A stretch of 64,000 nt of DNA, taken from positions 2,170,001-2,234,000 of the forward strand of contig JAGPNK010000002.1 in the NCBI GenBank assembly GCA_020746835.1, in the 5' to 3' direction. Source of the stretch: Stachybotrys elegans. Taxonomy: Eukaryota; Ascomycota; Sordariomycetes; Hypocreales; Stachybotryaceae. The number at the start of each line of letters is the position of its first letter. Within the stretch, counting starts at the first letter, position 1. A model generated the notes under the pieces. The model had not been told where the DNA came from. It ran no database searches and saw only the letters and a list, made by a program, of their open reading frames with translations. Both the position numbers and the translations under genes were made by a program. Shown here piece by piece: positions 45,624 to 57,400 of this stretch.

Positions 45624-47285
45624 ATGTCGATCCGAATATCCCTGGACAAGCAGCCCGAGTTCTACACCAACCTCGATGTCATCTCGGGCCGCCTGATCCT
45701 GGGTCTGAACCGAGCCGAGCAGGTGGGCAGCATCGTCGTCAAGCTCGAGGGCGAGTGCATCACCGCTCTGCAGGTCCCCAGCCCGTATGACCCCTCGATG
45801 CCCACGATAAACCCCCGCCGCGCTCCTCTCCCAGCACCCCCGGGCAGCATAATCAGCGAGAACCACAAGGTGCTGTATAAGGTCCAGCAGGTCTTTCCCG
45901 ACGATTATCACGCAAGCTCCTCCAACCCTTATGGCGCTCACCCCCTCCATCCAGGAGAGCACTCGTTTCCCTTTAGCTTCAAGGTCCCCGTCAACAATGC
46001 CTGCGGCAATCCCCTGGCCATGTCCCAGATAGGCGGCATCGCGGGGCCGGGAGGCTTTGGCTCGGGACCTGGATTGTTCGGCATGGGTGGCTTCAGGGTC
46101 ATGGACGGAACCAAGCAGCTCTTCCTCGCCCACACCACCCGCATCCTTCCTCCATCCATCACCGGCCTGCCAATGGAGGCTGAGGTGCGCTATTACATCA
46201 AGGTCACTATCCAGCGCCCTGGCTTCCTCAAGGAGAATTGGCGGTACCAGATTGGGTTCAAGTTTCTGCCAATCGAGCCTCCTCGGCCTCCCGTGACTGG
46301 CCAAGAGGCGTTCGCCCGTCGCCCCTATGCCTTCCGCCCCGGCCCTCCTGACAGGGCCGAGAGGAAGTCGAGCTTTTTCGGGAGAAAGGGCGACAAATCT
46401 GACGGTGCAAGCAGTGAAACCGGCTTACCCACACCACCTTCGATTGAAATGTCCGCTCGCCTACCTCATCCTGCTATTCTCACATGCAACCAGCCAGTGC
46501 CTCTCCGCCTCGTTGCAAAGAAACTGGCCCCGAGCTCAGAGCCGGTATATATGACGAGCTTTGAAATGAAGCTCATCGGCTTCACCGAGATCCGCTGCCA
46601 CGGCCTCGTGAACCGAAAGCCCAACGCCTGGATCGTGGCCTCTCACAACCATCACATCGCCATCCCTGTAACGTCGCCGGCCCAAGATGAGGTTGGGAGC
46701 GAGATTGCTCTGCCAGACGATATTTGGAAGAACAGCCCGCTGCCAAACACAGTAGCGCCCTCCTTCGAATCGTGCAATCTCTCGCGAAGGTACGAGCTGG
46801 AGATTAGGCTGGGCTTGACCTGGGGCAAGCCATCGAGTGCCGAGTTTGGGAAATCCCCAAAGCTGCAACAAACCATTGTTCTTCCACTGCACTTTGCGCG
46901 TGTCCAAATATTCTCGGGTATCAAACCACCACCTGAGCTGGTGGAAGCAGCCAGGAATACCGCGCCAGGGCAAGCGACCTTGGAGGGACCTCCTCGGCTA
47001 CCGCCCAGGGCTCCGTCGCAGGCACAAAGCTCTGCGGCCGCAGGACCTTCGCGTCCACAACCGCCGTCCGTCCCGCCTCGGGATCCCCTATACCCACCCC
47101 AGCTCGCACCTGGCCAGTCGCCCGAGGCAGCAGCAGCGCCGCCATACGACGAGGCGCCACCTAGCTACGACGAAGCTATCGCGGAGAACTTGTCCGGGCC
47201 CTTTGACGGTGCCCAACCACGTCCAGCATATAGTGGCGTGACAAATGAGAATGCGCCTAGCCAGATGCCACCAGATAAGCATTAA
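45624..47285 (+). CDS. Alpha-arrestin (ART-type ubiquitin-ligase adaptor)
   Basis: A single exon of 553 residues; the ATG at 45624 sits in a good context (ACATCACC before it). The N-terminal arrestin sandwich begins SIRISLDKQPEFYTNLDVISGRLIL, with IVVKLEGECITAL and, further on, HPGEHSFPFSFKVP, the usual arrestin_N marks. The arrestin_C half contains AILTCNQPVPLRLVAKKL and FEMKLIGFTEIR. The Pro-rich C terminus carries two PY motifs: PPY at residues 506-508 and PPSY at 512-515, binding sites for WW domains of a Rsp5/Nedd4 ligase. Such adaptors direct ubiquitination and endocytosis of plasma-membrane transporters and receptors. The target is unknown. Clathrin, the coat for such endocytosis, is encoded about 17 kb upstream; that proximity has no clear meaning. 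Confidence 0.93.
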   Translation: MSIRISLDKQPEFYTNLDVISGRLILGLNRAEQVGSIVVKLEGECITALQVPSPYDPSMPTINPRRAPLPAPPGSIISENHKVLYKVQQVFPDDYHASSSNPYGAHPLHPGEHSFPFSFKVPVNNACGNPLAMSQIGGIAGPGGFGSGPGLFGMGGFRVMDGTKQLFLAHTTRILPPSITGLPMEAEVRYYIKVTIQRPGFLKENWRYQIGFKFLPIEPPRPPVTGQEAFARRPYAFRPGPPDRAERKSSFFGRKGDKSDGASSETGLPTPPSIEMSARLPHPAILTCNQPVPLRLVAKKLAPSSEPVYMTSFEMKLIGFTEIRCHGLVNRKPNAWIVASHNHHIAIPVTSPAQDEVGSEIALPDDIWKNSPLPNTVAPSFESCNLSRRYELEIRLGLTWGKPSSAEFGKSPKLQQTIVLPLHFARVQIFSGIKPPPELVEAARNTAPGQATLEGPPRLPPRAPSQAQSSAAAGPSRPQPPSVPPRDPLYPPQLAPGQSPEAAAAPPYDEAPPSYDEAIAENLSGPFDGAQPRPAYSGVTNENAPSQMPPDKH

Positions 47286-47852
47286 ATGGATTATGAGGCG
47301 TTCATTAGAGACGCGAGGCTTGCTGTTTGGGTCATTATACCAGGAGTTAGGACAGGCAAGATGTGGTTTCAGAAGACATGCAAGCTCAATGCAAGCACTA
47401 TACAATTTGAAGTCATTTCCAACGTCCACCAGCCCTTCATTTTCTCAGTGCCAATTGAAATGTAATGTGAAGCACCTCAATCGCTACTTGAATCCATATG
47501 GTGCAACGATAGTAGTGTCTATTTTTTGAGAATTTGATATTCTCTCAGTTTCAAGACCTGTCTTTAACTCATTTCCTTTTGTTGCCTTAGTACTACCTAC
47601 TTTTTGAGAAGTTGACGCCAAGGTACCTCCTGTTTGGTATTCCAAGTCGCTGCTGAATTGTTGCGGCTCGCTCCACCGTGCAGGGTGACGTCAACATCGT
47701 CTAGCCAGGCCTGCACCTGCATGTGCGCGCGTGCTACACCAACCGCAGACATCTTCCAACCTACTTTATTGGGCTGCTGCGCCTGGAGCTTTGGTGAATT
47801 CGCCTCATCACGCACATCACGCAACCTCACGGCAGACATTGTCTTGTCGAGA
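47286..47852. other. Intergenic between arrestin and lipase genes
   Basis: About 570 nt with the arrestin 3' UTR and lipase promoter. No gene is supported. Confidence 0.5.
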
Positions 47853-48930
47853 ATGAGCAGATGGCTTGTCGGTAGCGCCACGCCCGCCCTGCGAGCAGCA
47901 GCGTCTGCTCGTCAGCAGCCTCCTCTCACCCATCCACCCCTTAGGCTACGCGCATTCACCACAGGGCTCGCCCGGCGCAGCGAGGCTGTTGACCCTCGAC
48001 TCCGGGGCCTCGGGCGCGAGATATCCGACGACTACGCCAAGATTCGCGACTACTATGGCAAGTTCTGCCTCACTCGTGTTCGCGGCAGACGGCAAGTTCG
48101 CTGACTCTTCCCCGCGAGAAGACACTCCCAAGCATCCGATAGTGCTCGCGCATGGCCTGCTGGGCTTCGCCGAGCTCAAGGTCCTAGATTTGCTGCCGCC
48201 CGTGCAGTACTGGTACGGCATTGCGGACGCGCTCACCGCGCAAGGCGCCACTGTCATCACTGCGACTGTCCCGCCTTCCGGCTCCATCGAGGAGCGTGCG
48301 GCTAAGCTAGGCGCGGACATCGCGGCGAAGGCACCACCCGACGTTCCCGTCAGCATCATTGCGCACAGCATGGGCGGCTTGGACGCGCGTTACATGATCT
48401 CGAACCTGCGGCCCGCCGGTGTCAAGGTCGCCTCGCTCGTCACTGTCGCAACCCCTCACTACGGCAGCCCCTTTGCTGATTTCCTCCTTGACGAGCAGCT
48501 GTCGCCCATCTATTTGCCCAAGCTGTACAAGGTCATCGAGAGAGCCGGGTTTGGGACTAAGGCGTTTGCTCAATTGACTACACAGCATATGAAGGAGCAG
48601 TTCAACCCGGCAACTCCAGATGATCCTAATGTGCAATACTTCTCCTACGGTGCCACGCTGCTGCGGCCCCCGCCTCCACTCAGCCCGTTTCGGCAGCCTC
48701 ATCGGATCATTTCTGAGGCCGAAGGGCCAAATGATGGCCTGGTGAGCGTCGATAGCAGTCGATGGGGTACGTATAAGGGGACGTTGCTGGGAGTCGGCCA
48801 TCTGGATTTGATCAATTGGTCGAATCGAATCCGCTGGACGGTCAGGGAGATGCTGGGCCAGAAGAGGACCTTCAATGCGGTGGCCTTTTATCTGGGCATT
48901 GCTGATATGCTGGCCAAGGAAGGGCTATAA
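47853..48930 (+). CDS. Alpha/beta-hydrolase lipase, Tgl2-like, probably mitochondrial
   Basis: Spliced model: 47853-48057 and 48122-48930; 337 residues. The intron is of GC-AG type: the donor G|GCAAGT matches the strong consensus of GC introns, a branch-like CTGAC lies ~20 nt before the acceptor, and the join gives DDYAKIRDYY|DTPKHPIVLAHGLLGF, matching the family. The first ~45 residues are Arg/Ala/Ser rich without acids (MSRWLVGSATPALRAAASAR), a mitochondrial presequence. The hydrolase core has the oxyanion HGLLGF and nucleophile Ser151 in AHSMGG; the acid and base are probably in GPNDGLVSVDS and GVGHLD. Yeast Tgl2 is a mitochondrial acylglycerol lipase. Unspliced message begins a shorter frame at 48055. 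Substrate is inferred. Confidence 0.88.
48058..48121 (+). other. GC-AG intron of the lipase gene
   Basis: Donor GCAAGTT after a G, acceptor GAAG, 64 nt long. The ATG at 48055-48057 ends exactly at the exon edge and opens a frame through the intron into exon 2. Confidence 0.75.
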
Positions 48931-49352
48931 GGTGGTGAGGTGCGGTAGAGGAGACATGTAAGATACCAAGAGCCGGCAGCTTAGAACATACAAGTATATA
49001 ATGGAAATGACGCATTGGACATCTCGAGTCGCGCACCAGGCTCATCCGTCGTGATGGTGTCCAATTGTCACTGTAATCAAAGGCCCCAGTGTCATTCAGA
49101 GTATATGGGTCGGTCAGGTCAAGAGAACGAAAAAATTGGTATTTGTCGAAGAAGTCGCGGTACATTAAGGAATTGCCGAGCTAACGGAGCTCCCCATAAG
49201 AATAGAACCAAGCAAGCCCACGAGGTAAGGTAACCCAGGTCGATGTGGCTTCTCAGGCTGCGCCGGCCACCATGCCTCTCTCGCTTCGTCTTCTCATCCC
49301 GCTCATACAACGTCGTTTCATCCACCCTACTCCAACAACTCGGTGTTTCTGC
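48931..49352. other. Convergent 3' region between the lipase and the 62-residue membrane protein genes
   Basis: Small frames only, no gene supported. Confidence 0.5.
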
Positions 49353-49596
49353 TTAGAACGCGGGCTTGCGGGCCTGGCGGGCAAGGTTCAGCCTGTAGAA
49401 GTACAGGCCAATGAGGAAGATGCCGACTGTGGTGTTGTGAGCGATGAGGTCAATTGAGATGTAGAATGGCATGTCTCTTACCAACACCGACAATGCAGAA
49501 GACGACCATGGGGCCGGGGTTTTCCGAGGCCCAGTTGCGCCTGGCCAGCTGGTGCAGGACGGCGTCACGGACGGCGAGAGTGTCGATGGCGGCCAT
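49353..49596 (-). CDS. Small single-pass membrane protein, 62 residues, conserved-looking
   Basis: Spliced model: 49596-49482 and 49426-49353; 62 residues, too short for standard ORF thresholds. The 55-nt intron (donor GTAAGA, acceptor ACAG) lies inside the membrane segment, joining FCIVGV|VGIFLIG. The N-terminal half is soluble and slightly basic (AIDTLAVRDAVLHQLARRNWAS); then PGPMVVFCIVGVVGIFLIGL is one transmembrane helix, followed by YFYRLNLARQARKPAF. The positive charges at the C terminus suggest it faces the cytosol or matrix. Size and arrangement are like small subunits or assembly factors of membrane complexes (respiratory chain, ER). I do not recognise a family. A frame-preserving intron and a clean hydrophobic segment support it as real. 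Confidence 0.7.
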
Positions 49597-52500
49597 TGTA
49601 TCTTTTAGGATTGCAGCTTGGGCTGGACTGGGCTATAGAGAAGAATGACGAGTTAGCAATGAGGTCCTGTTGGAGTTTTGTATCTGCAGCGCCCTGAAGC
49701 CAGCTCGCGCGCCATGACGTTTAATTGCTCAGGAATAGACAATGGTGAGTGATGAGTGGTGCATGTCTTGTCTCGAACGGTGAGTCTAATGCGCTGGCGG
49801 ACAGCTCGGCGCTCGCTGCGAGTGCGCTTCACGTCGCACGGGGATTGAGCTGGGCCGACAAGCAAGACAGAGGCAGCCGGGGGTGGCGGCGGCAGCAGCA
49901 GCAGGGCGGCGACGGCGGGAGAAACGCAACGACGGCCAGCCTACAAGCAGAGACGAAGGAATTGGGGCTGGTGATTGGAATTGATTCGACCTCGAGGGCA
50001 GCGACGGACACCGAGAGAGGAGAGGGAGTTGACCGTACCTTTGGAGAGTAGGGCTTGTTGGAGGACTGGGAGGGATGGAAGGACGGAAGAGACAAACAAT
50101 CAACCTCACGAGCTGGGCGGGCCGGGCGGTGGTTTTGTTGATGGAGCCACACAGAGCTTGTGCCCGTCTAGGTACTGTACCAAACAAATCCCCACTTATT
50201 TAGGTAGTCGAGCCAGTGGGGCCCAAGGCTCTAGCTAAGACCTTGGGGAAATTTGCGCGAGGGACTGAGGCAAGTGAGAGGATACGATAGTGCAGGGAAG
50301 GAATGCCAGAGCACCTAGGACGTATGGATCCCCCAATTTACCACGCCTCGCAACGCAATAACAAAGGCCTGATGTGCTCTGTAATTACCAACGATGACCT
50401 TATCGTACACATGATATAGGCGGCCGGAAAGACATGGCTGTGTTTTGTCAAGGATCGAACGAAGCAAAGCGTGGGATAGCACGTTTCTGAGACATCTACA
50501 AGGCACGAGGCTTTTTCTTCTTTTTTTTTCCTTCTTCTCTCTTTCTTTCGTTCGTTTATTCCCGGATCAGCTCTCACCTGATACCTGCTACCAGGCTCTT
50601 CCTGTCAGGCTGTCTGTCTCCCGCATGCATGCATTTGCCGCAAGCCAAGTGTGTTTTGTAGGGACATGATGTAATGCCCAGATTGAATCGGGCAAGACCG
50701 AACGCCTGCGCACGGCTAATTCGGCAGCAGGCTGCCCGCTGAAGGACGCATGGGGGCGGAGAGTACCTCTCAAAGGCCTGAGCAGAAGACCGCCTCTGAA
50801 AATTGAAGGGGACAAAAAATCCCCTAGGAAAATTCAGCATCCAGACGAGAGGATGGTGGGTACTGCACAGTACCTTTCCGAGGGCGGGTGAGCGCGCAGA
50901 AGTTGAGGTACTGGAGGTCGCCCCACGGGTCCCTGGCAGTAGTAATATGGAGGTCATTGGATGGAGTGGTCGGTTGGCCAGTACGACTCAAGGAATACTG
51001 GGGGCTTCACCTCCCATTCCCCATCCTCGGCCGTGTCGTCCCAAGCCGTGCCGTCCTTCCCACGGAACGAGGTGCCAGCTGTGCACGCTGCGCGAATTTT
51101 GACCGACCCCGTCCGGAGAGGAGCCAGTGCAAAAGCTTGTACGGACTGGCCCCCTGGTGAGTGATTATCGGTAGACGATTTCATGCGCCCTGGGGGGTGG
51201 TCTGGGAAAAGCCAAGTCGTTCCCCACGATTGTTGCGGACTGTGCGAGCGCCTATCATGTACACGGTATTCATCCATGCTTCCTTTTTTTTGCCGTCCAT
51301 GTTACCAAGCTCTCTCCTTCGTTCTGGACTCAGGGTCTACCTCCACTGTTCATATGTACCCACGGACAACTAACGCTGTCTCCATGATCGGGGGGCTTTC
51401 TCCCACGTCGCTTAGCATGCAGGATACTGGGGGGGTTCTATTGTTGAATTTCTGGGCGGCAGGTCACGATGCTCGAAAACTCCAAGAATCATACAGAGTC
51501 GTTAGCACTGGACACCAGACCATGAATATTCGCTCAAGGCCTCGCCTCACTCAACAAGACACATGGACTTTTCAGCTTTGCCCCAATGCAGCGCTAGGCA
51601 CACGCATTGACGCTCATAAACAGTTGCCACTGGGTGCCGCGTTTCGGTCCGAGGCACGGCAGCCATGTTTATTATGTATGGATAGATGTTTGAGTTGGGA
51701 TTAGCATGCTGGCGTGTTGCAGAGCCCGTGCCACGCGCACTGTACGGGGAGTCCTGGTACAGGCAGCCTCCTCCAGGGAAGAAAACCTGGACTCGTGCTG
51801 GCTGGCATTCCGAGCACACCCGCCCCTAGTCACGGTAGACCCGGACGTTGTCATGGCGGCCTCTTCGTGGATGGAGAAGGGTCGCCCGTCGCCGTTGCTA
51901 AGATGAGCTTTGTTGATCGGCCCGCCTCACTCGTGATCCAACCGACTTGCCGACACAGCGGAACAGACGGATGCCGTCGCCCGTTGATGGTTATCTGTCC
52001 CATTGAAGGTATATTTACATACCCTCATGTTGAACTGTAGCGTTATGTTGTAAATTCTCGAGCTGCCAGCATATTCTTGTGCTGCCTCTCTTCAAACAAT
52101 ACGGAGTAGCTCTCGTTCAGTTCCGTAATCCCTGCCGATCGGCAGATGCGAACGCGTATCCACTGTCTTGTTCTCCGTTCACTGGCGACGCTTTCGGCTC
52201 TTGACCGCGAGTCCATTGCTACCAATAATGCTGCTTCCATTATACATAAAAAGACCGTAATTACACAATCACCGATTTCCTGCTTGCAAGCTGTAGCGTG
52301 ATGCCCAAAGCATCGCTCGATTGAGGGAGTAAAGCCTTGGCAGATGAAACATCTAAATCATTTAGTCCTTCCGGGCTGGCACATACCGACCGACATGCCG
52401 AGAGCACCGTTTGTGTTCAGAAACAGCCTCGTGATATCATGTCGACTTCAGGCAGCCCACGGGCGAGCATAGCCCCCAGCAGGACAACATGCGCCCATCA

Positions 52501-54462
52501 GAGATCACCGCTCCGGCACGTCCAAAGGAGAACAACCTACTTCATCCATCAGCGTCAGCGTGTGGCCATATGAGTATCATGATGGAGGCCTACAGTCACT
52601 TTTGAGGTCTCCTACATCTGAGGATAGAGAGACCAACGAGACCTAGGTTGCGATGTCTGAGTCGGGTAGGCATTGACCATTAAGATATATTACTCAAGTT
52701 TGTCGCTCTACAGCTACCTGCCAGACTTGTTGCCAGTACCACCCGTTAAATAAGCGATTGCAAGACTGAGCCAGCGGCTGAGAGCCAACAGATGGAGATG
52801 ACGACCCCTTGAGTTAAGAGAGCCGCGAGTGCTGTGGAGAGGAGGTTCCGAGCTATCGACTATGATACTCTGATGGGAAACCAGGGGTGTCTGGAGCGAA
52901 GCAAGAGATCGTATGGCCCAATGGAGCAATCGATGAGCGGTAAACGGGGTTGGCTTTCTCCAACAGACGTACCAGGCTTTGCGACAACCCAACCCCAAAC
53001 ACTTCCTTCGGCGAAGGGGTGCTTGCATGTGACAACTACAACTACCACGGTAACGGTAGTAGCAGCAGCGATCAATTCGACCTTCAAATGTAGGGATTAA
53101 ACCTTCCAGATCAGTGGTATGGGGGCAGCAGCGAGACTCAGTGTAGCCAGGACCAGACCTTCCATGTCGGCAGCAGGCTTGATCTGGCCTTCGAAGCACC
53201 TCGAGGCAACGAACTGGGGGCGACGTACTCGAAGACCTTGGACACGAGGTCGAGGAACAGCTGCTGGCTCGGGACGATATTCCGCAGTGAGAGTACATCC
53301 ACAACGGGGCGCCATCAAGATTGCGCGACCAGCGAGGCTTCACTTACCCTGTATCGGATGGAGAAAATAGTAGAGGAAGAGAGGAGAACTGAAGCACAAG
53401 TCCCGCCATGGCAGCGTAGTGAGCTAGTTATCGAAATGCTCGATAGGAGGAAGCAGCCAAATGGCCTTGTTGGTGCAAATCAGAATCGTCGCGATATCGT
53501 CGGTATTTCCTCCGTGTACCATTATGTATAATACTGTTGACGAACGCTGACCAGCGACAGGGCTGACAGGTTGCACTAGATTTCCACCCCGGCTTCTTTA
53601 TCCTTCTTGGGTTAGCTATCAAGGCGTCAGTACATAGCCTCGACTTTGATGTTTGCAGATGCTCAGGCGATTAGGCACAACAGTAGCGGCAGCGATACTG
53701 ATCCCCAAGGCACAGGAACCTCATTCCACATTGGAAGACGTCATGATCCTCACGGCTTGTCTATCCCGGTTTCCATCACCCAGGTACCAGCATGCCGAAG
53801 TTGAGTCTTCTACCCTAGTTTTGAGATTAGTATTTGCTGCATGTCAAGAGGTAGGAACACTGGTATCCTGGTGCGGCGGCTGGAAAAGACGTTACGCTGC
53901 TCCGTCGTAATAGACCAGAATACCCTATACCGCATTCGTCGCCAGACAGTGATTCACAGACTGACGGATGGACTCATTTACTTTGCGCAAATACACAAGC
54001 AGTGAATGATATTAAGGAGGGCTGCAGGTAATTACTCATATCTAACATTATCAGGTCTTGGTGTAAACGGCAAACACCAAATCATCTTGAGGGTTGATAT
54101 TTCAACTTCACCAGTCCTCCTTCCCTGAATGGTGCTTGTTCAGGGACGGTACAAGCCTAGAAATTTCCGAGGCTCTTGCGGCGTCCTCCTAGAGGCAAGG
54201 TGAGGAGGTGCTGGGACAGCAGCAGGCCAATCAGCGCGTCAGGCGGGCCGGTGTGGGCCCATTTTTTTCTCGCCTGTACGGAATAAGGCAGGATGTACCC
54301 GTCGCAGAAGAAAGTACTACTTTGGTACCTTACCTGGACTGATTGCACTTCGTGCTGGATCCCAAGACACGCTTTTTCGACTCCGCTCGGATTCAAACAT
54401 CGGCCAAGCAGGCAGTCGACTCCCACGGGAAAGGAGACGAAGGAGCTGTTGCGGGAGCAGCG
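49597..54462. other. Gene-poor 4.9-kb block before the forkhead gene
   Basis: No convincing gene. Frames of 209 residues (53343-52714, minus) and several shorter ones lack domains and conserved splicing. The first part (49.6-50.1 kb) is probably the leader of the 62-residue gene, with short CAG/GCA repeats near 49893-49905. Homopyrimidine tracts at about 50508-50540 and G-runs near 51429 are seen. Confidence 0.45.
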
Positions 54463-57400
54463 ATGACTTCGTCCAGCGCCGGCCACGACGGCCTTCATGC
54501 GCCCGCGCCGGAGACCGCGTCTCAACACGCTGATAGCGCATTGGTAACTTTAACGGCAACCGCAACTTTATCTGCTTCCGAGCCTGCAGCCGCAACCTCA
54601 ACCGCAGCCACGGCTCCTGCCCCCTTTGCTGCTCCTGCTACCAAGCCTGCCATGGAGTCATCCACCCCGACCGACGCTCGCCCTCATACACCATTGACGA
54701 ACCCGATCAACGGAATTGGCGGCCCATCCACCGACCGACGAGCGAATGACGACGCCCCCCAGGGCGCTCCGCCTTCTGCCCTCCTCCCTGAGCAGGATCA
54801 GCCCATGCCCGATGCGCCCGACAACACGACTGCCAGCGCGACAGTAGCCGGGCCCAGCACAAGCGAGAACACACAGTCACAGCGGACAGATGGAGCAATG
54901 GCTCACACCCCGATTCAACAACGACCCGAGCCGCGCATCCAGATGCCCCAGCAAAATGCCAACATGTCAACCGACCAATTTCCGCCTTCCACGCCCTTCA
55001 CCCCCGTCTCCATATCCAACATGAATCCGCAAACATACATGATGATGGCACTTGCATCCATGTCTGCGGCCGCTCCCAACGCCATGTCCCCCCCGCCGAC
55101 CGTTACGCCCTCTCAGGTCACCCTGCCCAACCCCATGGACGAGGCATTCCACGGGCTGGCGCCCGCTCACACCCTACGGCAGAGTGGCGGCGACAAAGGA
55201 CTCGAATCGTTTGCTCGCATAGAGTTTGCGGACAGTGTCTTCCAGATGACGACGTACGCCGTGATTATTGGCCGTGACCAGCGCGCCCTGGAGCAGGCGC
55301 GCCGTGACGAGAAGCGTGGGGAGGAGCACAAGCGCCGAGTCGAAGAGAACGCCAGCAAGGGCCTCCCGCCACCTTCGCCCATTGCTCTCGACCGTAGCAA
55401 GTTTAGTAAATCCTACGTCAGTGAGGAAGGTGGCATGTTGGGTCCGGAGTCAGATAGCGAGGAGAACGGACGTCCCGCAAAGCGACGCAAGACTAGTACT
55501 GCCGGATCCTCGCAACACGACAACGAAGAGGCGCAAGAGAACATCATCTCCAATCGTCAATACGTCTCACATACCCCCGGCGCCGCGGCGGTAGACCTCA
55601 CATCACTACGCCCTTCGCCTTGGCACGTTCCTTTCATTGGTATACACTCGCCGGGACCTAATATCGCCAGCAAGACGAAAGCAATCTCTCGCGAACATCT
55701 GAAGATTGCATACAACCAAGAAGAGGGTGTGTTTGAAGCCATCCCTCTTCACAAGAACGGCTTCTTCTGCGAGGATGTTCACTACAAGAGCGACAAGGTT
55801 GTCCTCAAAAGTGGAGACAGGCTCCAGATCAAGGATATCGACTTTCGATTCATTATCAACGGCGTCGAGAGAGGTCTGACGGGTGCAGAAGACTATGACG
55901 AAAAGATTGTCAAGAAGCGGCGCGGTGGCAAAGAGATGAGTTTCGACTTTGAGCAATCGCACGGAAATGGCGACGTCCAGGACACTAGTGATGAGCTTTC
56001 TGACGTCGAGGTCAGCCCGCCAGAGCTATCTGACTTTGGCGAAGAGGATGCGGAAGAGGCCGAGCCGACTGAGGAGCCTGGGCCTGAGGAGGCAGGAGAG
56101 GAGGAAGAGACCTCAATAGCGACAGAGGCTGGTCCGATCATGGACCCAATGATGCCACAGATACCCCGAAAGCGAGGACCCGGACGGCCGCCCAAGAACG
56201 GCTTCATGTCCAAACGAGAGCAGAGGTTGCTGAAGAAGCAGGCCCAAGAAATGGCCCGTAAAACGCTGCCACAAGGACCGCCGGTGGAACCTCCGATCAA
56301 GCGCAAAGTTGGGCGGCCCAGGAAGCATCCATTGCCCGAGAATGCTGGTGAGCGGCCAGAAAAGCGTAAATACAAACCCCGGAAACCAAAGACTGAAGAT
56401 GGCGCAGAAGGTTCGGAAGCAGAGCGGCGAGCCAAAGAGAAGAAGGAGAAGAAGGCCAGACCCAAATCGCCCCCTCTGGAGCTAAAGATCGAAGACTATA
56501 CAGAAGAGCAGCTCCAGAAGCCCAACAAAAACTATGGCGTTCTCATCGACGAGACTCTTACGGCGGCCGGCCCTGACGGTCTTACTCTGAAGCAGATTTA
56601 CAAGCGGATATGTCAGCGATACCCCTGGTTTCACTTCCACACAGAGACAAAGGGATGGGAGAGCAGTGTTCGGCATAATCTCATCGGGAATGAGGCATTC
56701 AAGAAGGATGAGACGACGAATCTCTGGTCTCGAGTTCCGGGGGTCGAACTGGATGCCGGAAAGAAACGCAAAGCATCATCCCCGGACAGAGCATTAGCCG
56801 CACAAGGATACGGACCATACTCGTACCCTTACAACGCCCAGGCTATGGCACCTGGGGCACCCGCATACCCTCCGGGTCAAGTGCCCCCAGGCTACCAAGT
56901 TCCCGCTGGCTATCCAGGACAACCACCCCAAGTATCTCGACCACCGCAGCAGCAGCAGCAGTATGGCGAACCAGCTCCAGCCGCGGGCCAGCCACTAGGC
57001 CCTGGCCCTGGCCCTGCCCCTGCCAACGCAACGCCTCAGCAGCCACAGGCCGCACCGCAGCTCGGAAGTTACGGACCTCCGCCAGCGCCGGCTCGAGCCC
57101 AGCCCGGAGCCCAGCCAAACGCATACAGTTCTCCTTACGCTGCACGTCCACCGCCGCCTGCGAATGTGCCCATCAAATCCGAAGATGGAACTCCTCCTGT
57201 ACCCATGCCTGGCCCATCAGCCCAACCGGCCCCTGCACCTCTGCATTCCGCGCCCCAGCCCACACCTGCACCAGCCCCTGCATCGTCACAACCTGGACCA
57301 TCAACACAGGCCAGCCAGCCAGTAGCAGTACCACCACATGCTGGATCCCCTGCTGCTACACCTCCGGTGACGACTGGTCCCCGGCCAGTCATGGATACCC

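Noticed and set aside
52714..53343. 209-residue minus-strand frame
   Set aside because: Composition is low-information (Cys/Ser/Arg) with no recognised motif, and the frame is crossed by equally open frames.
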